A DNA stretch of 16,437 nucleotides from QHWT01 sp046726015 (GCA_046726015.1 JBKOZS010000020.1:1-16437), one strand, 5' to 3'; positions 7,977 to 16,172 are shown, counted from the first letter of the stretch. Notes: a model not told the origin generated them from the letters alone. A program made the numbers and translations.

Positions 7977-9179
7977 TTGCAAGACCGACTTTTGACGCCG
8001 CGCTTCTTCGTGATGTGCGGCTTTACGTTCACCGTCTTCCTGTCCGTATTCCAGCTGCTGCCGACAGCACCGTTCCACATCCTGGAGCTCGGTGGCAGCA
8101 CGTTTGCTTCCGGACTTTTCCTTGGGTTCCTGACGTACTCGTCGGCGTTCTCGGCGCCGGCCACTGGCGCGCTTGCCGATCGACTCGGCTCCCGTCGCAT
8201 TCTGCTGACGTCGAGCCTCGCGATCGCCGGCTTCTCGATCGCGTACGCGATCATCCCCGACTATCGTGTGTCGCTGGTACTCGTGCTGGTGCACGGCGTC
8301 TTCTGGTCGGGCCTGCTGTCTGCGTCCGCGGCGTATCTCACGAACATGCTGCCCGAGCGGCGGCGAGCCGAGGGCATTGCCTATTGGGGACTCTCCTCGA
8401 TTGCGGCCATAGCCGTTGGCCCGTCAATGGGGTTCTGGATCTTTCGTTATGGCTGGGGAACGCTGTGCGCAGGCGCAGCGGCACTCAATCTGATCATGGC
8501 GGCCATTGCGTGGAAGCTGCCGCCCGAGAACATTCCGCCGCGAACGGCGACATCGCGCCGCTTTGGAGTCGAGTGGCGCGTCCTGCTGATTTCCCTGACG
8601 CTGTTCATGTACTCGTTTGGGTATGGCGGAATCACGAGCTTTTCGGCGTTGTATGCGGATGCCAACGGCGTTTCGCCGAAGGGCCTGTATCTCACGACCC
8701 TCGCAGTCGTGATGCTGGTCACGAGGCCGTTCTCGGGACGGCTCGGCGACAGGTTCGGCCACCGGCGGGTGTTTCTGCCGTGCCTGCTGCTCATCTCTGC
8801 TGGCTTCGGCGTGCTCACGTTCGGGGGCACGCGTTTTCTGCTGATGCTGTCCGCGACGATTTTTGGCATGGGCTTTGGCACCGCGTATCCGGCATAGGTG
8901 GGATACGTGATGCAGCACGTGGGGGCCGAGCGTCGTGGCGCGGCCTTCGGCGCGATCCTCGCGGCCTTCGACACCGGCATCGGCACCGGGTCGACGATCA
9001 TGGGATGGCTCATTGGGAAGTACGGATTTGAGAGCGCGTTTGGCACTGCGGCGGCGCTCTCGGCGCTTGCGCTGCCGTATTTTCTGATTGCTGACAAGAC
9101 CTTCGCCCCGACGGCCTCACGGGCTCAACACGAAGATCGCGAAGGCACGAAGCTCACGAAGAAGGAAACGTTCAACTAA
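7977..9179 (+). pseudogene. MFS transporter gene with in-frame TAG at codon 307
   Basis: Twelve-helix major facilitator, 400 residues if the internal TAG (8895-8897) is ignored. TTG at 7977 directly follows the permease stop, with GGAG five bases further up and a TAAAAT box at 7963-7968 that could be its own -10. Visible: MFS motif A GALADRLGSRR after helix 2, its second-half counterpart SGRLGDRFGHRR after helix 8, then FGMGFGTAYPA, TAG, and the same frame resumes with VGYVMQHVGAERRGAAFGAIL and two more helices before TAA at 9177-9179. Relatives usually have Phe or another hydrophobic residue at the stop; TAC or TTG to TAG would need one change. Truncation at 306 would remove helices 11-12 and probably abolish transport. 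The last ~17 codons are made by a CACGAAG repeat array and are not family sequence. Confidence 0.85.
9129..9161. repeat. four CRCGAAG units, 8-9-bp period
   Basis: CACGAAG at 9129, 9146 and 9155 and CGCGAAG at 9138, with further AAG-rich sequence to about 9167. The array lies inside the 3' end of the MFS reading frame and encodes a charged tail (QHEDREGTKLTKKE) that looks unlike a transporter C-terminus. From general knowledge similar CACGAAG strings recur in bacterial spacers, so an array probably invaded or extended the gene end. Confidence 0.65.
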
Positions 9180-9373
9180 GCAAAAATTCAATAGTCGGTG
9201 CCGTCGGCCGTGACAGCGACCGCCGGCGGCCTGGAGCTAGAACCCAATCTTCATTCCCACATCGATCTTTCTCGCCGATGCCGCGGCAGTCGGTTGACTC
9301 GACGAGCGGGTCACCGGTGCGTCTCGAATAGCTCGCCGGCCGGCCCGCTCGTTTGTGGCCGGAATCCGCGTGC

Positions 9374-9379
9374 TAGACT
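9374..9379 (+). promoter_or_regulatory. candidate -10 box (TAGACT) of the kinase-regulator unit
   Basis: TAGACT (TANNNT form) ends five bases before ATG 9385, predicting a leaderless transcript; there is no convincing SD before that ATG. A weak -35 candidate TTGTGG at 9353-9358 gives a short 15-base spacer. Confidence 0.3.
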
Positions 9380-9384
9380 CGGGC

Positions 9385-11310
9385 ATGGGTGGCCGATTCC
9401 ACGTGCCGATGTTCGCGATCGCTGGAGCGCTGCTCGGCCTGATCGTGCTGCTCGCCACCGTCCAGTACCGATGGCTCGGCCAGATCAGCGATGCGGAACG
9501 CGAGCGCATGAAGGCCACGCTCAACACCCGCGCATCGGCATTCGCCGCTGACGTCGATCGAGAACTCACCCGCGCGTACCTGTTATTCCAGGTGGATCCG
9601 GCGCAGCAGGATGAAGAGAACGTCGCCGAGCGGGTCGCCGCCCGATACGATCGATGGCAGGCAACGGCGAAGTTTCCCAGGCTGATAAAGGAAATCGACG
9701 TGGTCCCGGCGGGAGACGAACCCCGGCTCCAGCGATTCGATCCAGCAACGCGATTCCTTTCACCGATCGAATGGCCGGACTCGCTCGCGGAGCTTCGCCG
9801 TCAGGTCGCGCCCCAACGCCTGCAACCGGCAACGGGTGAGCCGATGGTGCTGCGGACGATTCCGCCGCCGCTGATGGAATCGCTGCCGGCGTTGATCGTG
9901 CCCACGCCGTTCATGGGCATGAGCGGCCGCGAAGGCGGCCCGAACCGGCACGTCCTCCCATCGTTGTCGTACACGGTTCTGATTCTCGATGCCGAGTACA
10001 TGCAGCGCGAGATGCTGCCGTCGCTCGCCCAGCAGCATTTCCGCGGCACCGGTGACGGCTTCGACTACAAGCTTGCGGTCCTTCGAGCCAGCAACGACGC
10101 GGTCATCTATCACTCGTCGTCTGACTTCACACCCACGGCCGACGCGGCGGTCGATGCTGCGGTGGGGTTGTTCCAGGTGCGCACGCAGGATTTTGGCGCG
10201 ATAGCCGCAGAAGTGCGGCAGTTCACGACATTCGTTACCACGGCGCCGCGAAGGCAGATGGCGATTCGAAAGGATGTGGCTCCTGACGACCGCCGGATGT
10301 CCATCCTGGTCGAGCGGCGCACGGAAACTCCAGCGGGTCGGGGCGCGACGGCCACGGGCGTTGCGTCGGGCGGGACGACCCGGCTCCCGTTGATGTCGAC
10401 ACCGCACTGGCGGCTGTTGGTGAAGCATCCGTCCGGATCGCTCGAACAGGCGGTGGGCGCCGCGCGCCGCCGCAACCTCATCGTCAGCTCGAGCATCCTT
10501 GCGGTTCTTGGCGTGAGCGTCGGGTTCCTCGTCGTCTCGACACGGCGGGCACAGGAGCTCGCGCACCGGCAGATGGAGTTCGTGGCAGCCGTGTCGCACG
10601 AGCTCCGCACGCCGCTCGCAGTGATCCGCTCGGCCGCCGACAACCTCGCGGACGGTGTGATCGATGACGAGGCGCAGGTCCAGAAGTACGGCGAGCTCGT
10701 GCGCGGCGAGGGGAGGCGGCTCACGGAGATGGTCGAGCAGATCCTCGAGTTCGCTGGCATTCAATCGGGCCAGCGCGGATTCTCGCTCCGACCCGTCGCC
10801 CTGCGGCCGCTCGTTGACGAGGTCCTTGCCGCGTCGCGCGCCCTCATCGAGGAGGCGGGCATTTCAGTTGACGTGAACGTCCCCGAAAGACTGCCGCCCA
10901 TACTCGGCGACGAGGCGGCGCTGCGCCGGGTGCTCCAGAACCTCATTGGCAACGCGATCAAGTACGGCGCCGGCGGCGGATGGGTAGGGATCGACGCGGA
11001 CGCATCCGGGCGAGAGATTCGAATGGCGATCGCCGACAAGGGAATGGGCATCGACGCCGCGCAGCACGCGCGGATCTTCGAGCCCTTCTTCCGCGCACCT
11101 GATGTGATCGCCGCGCAAATCCAGGGCGCCGGTCTCGGCCTCAGTCTCGTCCAGCGGATCGTCGAAGCTCATGGTGGCCGCGTAACGGTGCACAGCGCGC
11201 GCGGCAACGGCAGCACGTTTACGGTGCACCTGCCAGCGAGCGAGGAAGCGGTCGGCCGTGTCGTCGCACAGCCGCAGTCGTCCGAGTCGCCCGCAGCCCA
11301 TCACACGTGA
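9385..11310 (+). CDS. membrane sensor histidine kinase with large extracytoplasmic domain
   Basis: Sensor kinase of 641 residues. Helix 1 is at about 7-27 (VPMFAIAGALLGLIVLLATV), an unrecognised extracytoplasmic domain of about 330 residues follows, helix 2 is at about 365-385 (LIVSSSILAVLGVSVGFLVV), then the cytoplasmic kinase: SHELRTP with phospho-acceptor His405, N box NLIGNAIKYG (about 520-529), G1 DKGMGI (551-556), F box FEPFF (565-569), G2 GAGLGLSLV (581-589). It autophosphorylates His405 and should pass phosphate to the regulator encoded directly downstream. ATG 9385 is preferred over an in-frame GTG at 9355: it leaves a compact N-terminus before helix 1 and sits five bases after a TAGACT box. 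The TGA overlaps the regulator's GTG (GTGA), indicating coupled translation. The extracytoplasmic domain matches no family I recognise, so the stimulus is unknown. Confidence 0.92.
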   Translation: MGGRFHVPMFAIAGALLGLIVLLATVQYRWLGQISDAERERMKATLNTRASAFAADVDRELTRAYLLFQVDPAQQDEENVAERVAARYDRWQATAKFPRLIKEIDVVPAGDEPRLQRFDPATRFLSPIEWPDSLAELRRQVAPQRLQPATGEPMVLRTIPPPLMESLPALIVPTPFMGMSGREGGPNRHVLPSLSYTVLILDAEYMQREMLPSLAQQHFRGTGDGFDYKLAVLRASNDAVIYHSSSDFTPTADAAVDAAVGLFQVRTQDFGAIAAEVRQFTTFVTTAPRRQMAIRKDVAPDDRRMSILVERRTETPAGRGATATGVASGGTTRLPLMSTPHWRLLVKHPSGSLEQAVGAARRRNLIVSSSILAVLGVSVGFLVVSTRRAQELAHRQMEFVAAVSHELRTPLAVIRSAADNLADGVIDDEAQVQKYGELVRGEGRRLTEMVEQILEFAGIQSGQRGFSLRPVALRPLVDEVLAASRALIEEAGISVDVNVPERLPPILGDEAALRRVLQNLIGNAIKYGAGGGWVGIDADASGREIRMAIADKGMGIDAAQHARIFEPFFRAPDVIAAQIQGAGLGLSLVQRIVEAHGGRVTVHSARGNGSTFTVHLPASEEAVGRVVAQPQSSESPAAHHT

Positions 11311-11987
11311 AGCGGCTCCTGCTCGTCGAGGACGAGCCCGGGCTCGTGCTGACGCTCAGCGATCGGCTGGCGCGCGAGGGCTATGCCGTCGAGAGCGCGG
11401 CGGACGGCGAGCACGGCCTTGCCCGCGCTGCCGGCGAAGCCTTCGATCTCGTGCTCCTCGACGTCATGCTTCCGCGCCTCGGTGGGTTCGACGTGCTTCG
11501 CGAGCTGCGGAAGCGCGGCATCGAAACACCCGTGATCATGCTCACGGCGCGGGGGCAGGTCGTCGACAAGGTCGTCGGCTTGAAACTCGGCGCCGACGAC
11601 TACGTCACCAAACCGTTCGAGATGATGGAACTGCTCGCCCGCATCGAGGCCAAGCTGCGGCGTGCTCCGGTCAGCGTTCATCCGGCGGAGGGCTACCAGT
11701 TTGGCGACATCCGCGTCGATTTCCGTCGCGCGGAAGTCATAAAGGAGGGCGCCCCAATCGATCTCTCCGCCCGCGAGTTCCAGCTGCTGCGCTATTTCAT
11801 CGAGCATCGCGGGGCGACGCTCACCCGCGAGGAACTGCTCAATGAAGTGTGGGGCTACAACGCCATGCCTTCCACGCGCACCGTCGACGTCCACGTTGCC
11901 TGGCTGCGGCAGAAGATCGAACCGAATCCCCGTCATCCGCAGTTCATCGTCACGATCCACGGAATGGGATATAAGTTCGCGGGCTAG
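11307..11987 (+). CDS. OmpR/PhoB-family response regulator
   Basis: Response regulator of 226 residues, partner of the kinase just upstream. The receiver domain (about 1-118) has the acidic pair E8-D9, the phospho-acceptor D52 in LLDVMLPRLGGFD, T80 in IMLTA and K102 in TKPF. The C-terminal winged-helix DNA-binding domain (about 128-226) has the OmpR landmarks LSAREFQLLRYF, TREELLNEVWGY, TRTVDVHVAWLRQKIE and the terminal hairpin IHGMGYKF. The start is GTG at 11307, overlapping the kinase TGA by the GTGA arrangement. Length and motifs are complete. It should bind DNA as a phosphorylated dimer; targets cannot be read here, though the esterase gene 41 bases downstream is a natural candidate because of its position. 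The stop is TAG, and the heptamer array begins at its last base. Confidence 0.95.
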   Translation: MKRLLLVEDEPGLVLTLSDRLAREGYAVESAADGEHGLARAAGEAFDLVLLDVMLPRLGGFDVLRELRKRGIETPVIMLTARGQVVDKVVGLKLGADDYVTKPFEMMELLARIEAKLRRAPVSVHPAEGYQFGDIRVDFRRAEVIKEGAPIDLSAREFQLLRYFIEHRGATLTREELLNEVWGYNAMPSTRTVDVHVAWLRQKIEPNPRHPQFIVTIHGMGYKFAG

Positions 11988-12028
11988 GTCGGAGGTCGGA
12001 GGACGGGACACGGAGGACGGAGGACGGT
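11987..12028 (+). repeat. six tandem 7-bp units (GGWCGGA) carrying the next gene's SD
   Basis: Six contiguous heptamers fill 11987-12028 exactly, from the G of the regulator's TAG to the base before the esterase ATG. Five match GGWCGGN; the fourth is ACACGGA. Junctions between units create GGAGG/GGAGGA, so the array contains several Shine-Dalgarno sequences; the last (12018-12024) is well placed for ATG 12029. Copy number could therefore alter translation. Confidence 0.8.
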
Positions 12029-13078
<1,050 letters not shown>

Positions 13079-13146
13079 TCGCAAATCGACGCCTCATCCC
13101 CGCCCGCCTCCACCTTCGCGTCGGCGCTACGTGGCCAAGTCGTACG

Positions 13147-13216
13147 TCGCGTCTCGCACATCGCACATCGCGCCTCGCACCTCGCACATCGCGCCTCGCA
13201 CATCGCGCCTCGCGAT
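13147..13216. repeat. ten tandem 7-bp units (TCGCRYM)
   Basis: Ten contiguous heptamers beginning TCGC, chiefly TCGCACA and TCGCGCC with variants TCGCGTC, TCGCACC and TCGCGAT; TCGTACG at 13140-13146 may be a decayed eleventh. The last unit's final base is the first base of the minus-strand phosphodiesterase stop (13216-13218). The array fills the spacer between that stop and the end of the esterase gene (13078). Units differ, so it is not a CRISPR, and no spacer/repeat split exists. Confidence 0.85.
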
Positions 13217-13680
13217 CAAGTGAGCCAGATGATCTCGACGTCCGCTTCTCCTGATCTGATCGTCAATCTCGCGACGCTGGGCTTGAGATTGAAGCGGCGC
13301 GGTCCGGCCGCGCCTGGATTGATCACGAGCCGCGGCCCGGCGCGCTCGATCAGGGCCTTGTGCGTGTGGCCGTACACGATGATGTCGGCGGAATAGCACT
13401 CGAGCAAGCGCGCTGGCGTCGGACTCCCGATCTCGTGCCCGTGACTCACGTGGATCGACCGACGCTCCACGGTCAACTCGATCGCCGCTTCCAGGTGCGG
13501 ATCGCCGGCGACATCGGTGTTGCCATACACCGCACGAACAGGCGCGATCGCCCTCAACTCGTCGAGCACGTCCCGCCCGCCCACGTCGCCCGCATGAAGA
13601 AGCAGTTCCACGCCCTCGAGCGCGTCGAAAACTTCCGGCCGGACTAAGCTATGCGTGTCCGCAATCAGGCCGATGACCAT
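13216..13680 (-). CDS. YfcE/MJ0936-type metallophosphodiesterase
   Basis: Small cytoplasmic metallophosphoesterase of 154 residues, the normal length of the YfcE/MJ0936 family. All dimetal motifs are present in order: D-x-H in LIADTHS near residue 7, GDVGG near 31, GNTD near 53, SHGHE near 79 and the closing YGHTH near 102, then NPGAAGPRR. Family members hydrolyse phosphodiesters such as bis-pNPP with Mn or similar metals; the physiological substrate is generally unknown. ATG at 13680 is chosen over TTG at 13686; the first metal motif starts seven residues in, so a later start is impossible. The start codon interlocks with the divergent amidohydrolase ATG (CATG at 13678-13681), and no SD is evident. 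Downstream lies the heptamer array. Confidence 0.93.
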   Translation of the reverse strand: MVIGLIADTHSLVRPEVFDALEGVELLLHAGDVGGRDVLDELRAIAPVRAVYGNTDVAGDPHLEAAIELTVERRSIHVSHGHEIGSPTPARLLECYSADIIVYGHTHKALIERAGPRLVINPGAAGPRRFNLKPSVARLTIRSGEADVEIIWLT

Positions 13681-14557
13681 GATCAACGACAGCCATTGTC
13701 ACTTTTTCTCGTCCAGCTTTCTCGAGAAGCTCGCGCCCTCGGGAGGAGGCGCTGATGTGCTCGCCAGGCGCCTTGCATGGGACGCGCCGGGCAGCACCGC
13801 GGAGCTCGCGGATCGCTGGGTTACGGAGCTCGACCGGAACGGTCTCTCGCGCGCCGCGTTGATCGCAAGCATCCCCGGCGACGAGGGGTCGGTGGCCGAA
13901 GCCGTCAATCGGCACCCGTCGCGGTTCGTCGGGTTCTTCATGTTCAATCCGCTGGCACCCGACGCCGACGCCACGCTCGCGCGTGCGCTCGGCGATCGTC
14001 GCCTTCGCACCGCGTGTCTCTTTCCGGCAATGCACGGCTATCGCCTGGACGACGAGCGTGTTGAGCGGGTATTTGCAGTAGCCGCTCAACACAAAGCTGC
14101 CGTGTTCGTGCACTGCGGCGTGCTGACCGTCGGCGTCCGCAAGAAGCTCGGCCTTCCCAGCCGATTCGATCTTCGCCTGGGGGATCCGCTCGCACTCGCA
14201 AAACTGGCACTCGGGTTTCCGACGGTGCCGGTGATCGTCCCTCACTTTGGCGCAGGCTTCCTGCGCGAGGCGTTGATGGCCGCCGATCAGTGCCCGACGA
14301 TCCACCTCGACACGTCGAGCTCGAACAGCTGGACGAAGTTCCACCCGGGAGTGTCGCTGGAAGAGGTCTTCTGGCAGGCACTCACCGTCGCCGGCGCCGA
14401 TCGGATCCTCTTCGGCACGGATTCATCGTTCTTTCCTCGCGGCTGGCAGCGGGATATCTACGAATCGCAGCAGCGGATCGCGGAGAAGCTGGGCGTGGGG
14501 GCAGCGGAGCAGGAGAAGATCTTCAGCGGGAACTTCGATCGATTGTTTCCTGCGTAA
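13679..14557 (+). CDS. amidohydrolase (Amidohydro_2, TIM-barrel) family protein
   Basis: Metal-dependent hydrolase or decarboxylase of the amidohydrolase-2 superfamily, 292 residues. Landmarks: strand-1 H6-x-H8 in DSHCHFF, the strand-5 His145 in FVHCG, strand-6 His189 in VPHFGAGF, and the strand-8 Asp248 in LFGTDSSFF, all expected metal or acid/base positions. Cytoplasmic, no signal. The substrate is unknown; relatives act on cyclic carboxylates or lactones. ATG 13679 gives the tightest N-terminus before HxH; ATG 13673 (AGG three bases ahead) and GTG 13655 are alternatives, which would place the gene start inside the divergent phosphodiesterase gene. Because HxH begins at residue 6, no later start is possible, so the two divergent genes truly have no spacer. 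Confidence 0.9.
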   Translation: MINDSHCHFFSSSFLEKLAPSGGGADVLARRLAWDAPGSTAELADRWVTELDRNGLSRAALIASIPGDEGSVAEAVNRHPSRFVGFFMFNPLAPDADATLARALGDRRLRTACLFPAMHGYRLDDERVERVFAVAAQHKAAVFVHCGVLTVGVRKKLGLPSRFDLRLGDPLALAKLALGFPTVPVIVPHFGAGFLREALMAADQCPTIHLDTSSSNSWTKFHPGVSLEEVFWQALTVAGADRILFGTDSSFFPRGWQRDIYESQQRIAEKLGVGAAEQEKIFSGNFDRLFPA

Positions 14558-14646
14558 CCGAGTCGCTGGCGACGCATCGAGCGCCAGAGCCCGTGTTCCT
14601 TCGGATCTACATAAAACGCACGAGTGGCCTTCAGTGAACATCGTGG

Positions 14647-15779
14647 TCACCAGTCGCGTGTGTTCTCGGTATGGCCGCAAGACGCATCTAATGGCGGCAC
14701 GAATGTTGTGCCAACGACCAACCCGGTTCGGACCGAGTCGGCCGCGGCGCGTTCGCGCACCAGCAGCGAACCGAAATGCTGTTCGGCTTCGTAGGCGTTG
14801 TGCGCACGACCCAGCGCAGTTGCAGGTTATCGGCAGAGGCCGCTCCACCGTCTGCGTACGGAAACACGTGGTGGTATTCCAGGAAGCCACGTTCGGCGCA
14901 GCGGCCATGCGTGCCGACGAACGCGCATTGGCCTCTGTCACGCGTCCAGACCTCGCGCTTGATGGCGGCTGGAATGTGGCGCGAGCCAGCCGCCGACTTG
15001 CGAGCGACTCGGGGTCGTGTCGTTGACGCGAACTTCGTCTTCTCCAGTTCGTCGACCAACAACGTCAGTGCCCGATCAACAACCGCGGCAGGATCCGCAT
15101 TCGGCAGCGTGTGCCGCATCAGGTCCTGCGCACGCCGCAGCTTCTCGTACGTCTCGCGCGAGATCGTCATGCGAAACCCGTACTGCTCCTGGGCGGTCAG
15201 CGTCACGACGGTGACACACTGCGGCGGCGGTGCGGGTGGCGGATGTGTCGGCGCGACTGGAGCCGGCTTCAACTCCGTGCCGCACGCTGACGAGGCCTCG
15301 ATCGCGGGCGCGGGAGAGATCGGTTTCGGCGTCGGCAACTTCCGCACCAACGACTCAATCGGCGGTGTGGGATGAATACATGCCACCATGTGCTCGACCT
15401 CACGCCGGCTCTTATGTCTTGCACTCTCGAGCAGCGCCACGTGGTTGTCGGTCGTCAGATGCGGTCCAAGCAGGCACACGGTGGTCAGCGTGATCGATCC
15501 ATCCGCAAGCAAATCGACAATCACCGGGAACCGCCTCGCCGCGCGGGCGGCTTCGATTCGGCCGTATGCCGCATGTTCGGAGAGATGCAGCACCTGCGTG
15601 CAGTATGTGAAGAGTGAAGAACAGCCTTCACCGAGGTAGAGGCGGCGTGCATCGACTTCGGCCAGGCAGGCAATCAACTGCGCGGTTGCGAGGCGCTCGT
15701 GATTCGCGAGCGTGCGCACCTCGGTGAGCAACTGTGCGTCGGAGAGACCCGTGAAGCGATCGAGAAGCGTCGTCGTCAT
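14647..15779 (-). pseudogene. HNH endonuclease family gene, frameshifted within the HNH motif
   Basis: From ATG 15779 the frame gives: an N-terminal helical DUF222-like region (1-135: MTTTLLDRFTGLSDAQLL, DARRLYLGEGCSSLFTYC, AAYGRIEAARAARRFP), a Pro-rich linker (137-187), a helical segment (190-250), and an HNH domain with GQCAF and GRCAERGFLEYHH (C285, C294, H303-H304), then DNLQLR (N318, R322). The family continues CRAHNAYEAEQHF; here the frame instead runs into WVVRTTP and stops at 14688. The expected RAHNAYEAEQHF is intact in another frame at about 14773-14808, and that frame runs to TGA at 14647-14649. A net +2 or -1 shift at 14809-14813 therefore removes the last catalytic His. The family cuts DNA; this copy should be inactive unless the shift is an error. 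Flanked by inverted repeats. ATG 15800 is a possible alternative start. Confidence 0.8.
14693..14735 (+). repeat. left inverted repeat of the HNH cassette
   Basis: Begins GGCGGCACG, then after one variable base ATGTTGTGCCAAC, and ends in CGGTTCGGACCG. It matches the reverse complement of 16001-16042 at 38 of 43 columns, with four mismatches and one gap. Inside it are a GGCAC/GTGCC hairpin and a 12-base near-palindrome. It overlaps the 3' end of the frame-corrected HNH gene. Confidence 0.75.
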
Positions 15780-16000
15780 GTTCTCTTCTACGATCGTCAT
15801 TTTCGACGCTCGAGGATCGACGACGTGACGCGATCGCGAGGTGAACCGACCGTGCGCGAGGGAGTCTTTCGAATCGACGCACGCAGTGCATTCTCGCAGG
15901 CTGTGGGAGCTTTCTGGGAGACGGTTCGGACACGCGCGACGGCGTGCGAAAAATCGTGTCAAGCACTTTTCGATTTGCATGCGCGCATTGAACTCGAATC

Positions 16001-16042
16001 CGGTTCGAACCGAGTTCGTGTTGGCACAACATGCGTGCCGCC
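16001..16042 (-). repeat. right inverted repeat of the HNH cassette
   Basis: Read on the minus strand it begins GGCGGCACG at 16042, continues after one variable base with ATGTTGTGCCAAC, and ends in the perfect 12-base palindrome CGGTTCGAACCG. It is the mate of 14693-14735. It lies about 220 bases upstream of the HNH start codon. Confidence 0.75.
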
Positions 16043-16104
16043 CGCGGCTCCTGTCACTGAGCGTGGTTTGAGCTTGGTTCACTGAAGGGCCTGTGGAACC
16101 TGCC

Positions 16105-16138
16105 GGACCTGTGGACGCGCAGACGCGCCCACAGGTCC
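16105..16138. repeat. hairpin 1: GGACCTGTGG / CCACAGGTCC
   Basis: Perfect 10-bp arms at 16105-16114 and 16129-16138, then one A-C mismatch and four more pairs (CGCG/CGCG) around a four-base loop. No U-tract follows, so it is not a standard terminator. A second hairpin begins two bases later. Confidence 0.75.
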
Positions 16139-16139
16139 T

Positions 16140-16172
16140 TGGAAAACGCGCAGTTCATCGTCGCGTTTTCCA
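16140..16172. repeat. hairpin 2: TGGAAAACGCG / CGCGTTTTCCA
   Basis: Perfect 11-bp arms at 16140-16150 and 16162-16172 with an 11-base loop. Its right arm runs into another CCACAGGT, the same word found in the right arm of hairpin 1, so the two hairpins share an outer motif. Confidence 0.75.

Larger units (their letters stand above)
14693..16042 (-). mobile_element. possible HNH cassette bounded by inverted repeats (about 1.35 kb)
   Basis: The paired 42-43-base inverted repeats enclose the HNH gene and nothing else. No transposase is inside and no target-site duplication is visible: the bases outside the two GGCGGCACG ends do not match. It could be a non-autonomous mobile unit, a homing-type HNH element, or a gene flanked by two copies of a dispersed palindromic repeat in opposite orientation. 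The repeats are seen directly; mobility is inference. Confidence 0.4.

Noticed and set aside
3594..8897. Genome-wide reassignment of TAG to an amino acid
   Set aside because: Three genes here (permease, regulator and the oxidase itself) end in TAG at the place where their families end, so TAG works as a stop. Site-specific suppression remains possible.
9760..10764. Minus-strand frame of 334 codons opposite the sensor kinase
   Set aside because: Shadow of the kinase gene; composition is Arg/His-rich and no motif is visible.
13147..13216. CRISPR-like array
   Set aside because: Units are 7 bp and contiguous, with no unique spacers and no cas genes.
14558..14646. Terminator after the amidohydrolase gene (GTCGC/GCGAC near 14570)
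   Set aside because: Stem is only five pairs with a two-base loop and no T-tract follows.
15780..16082. N-terminal extension of the HNH protein to 16082
   Set aside because: The extension is Arg/Cys-rich, includes the right inverted repeat, and the family begins near MTTTLLDRF.
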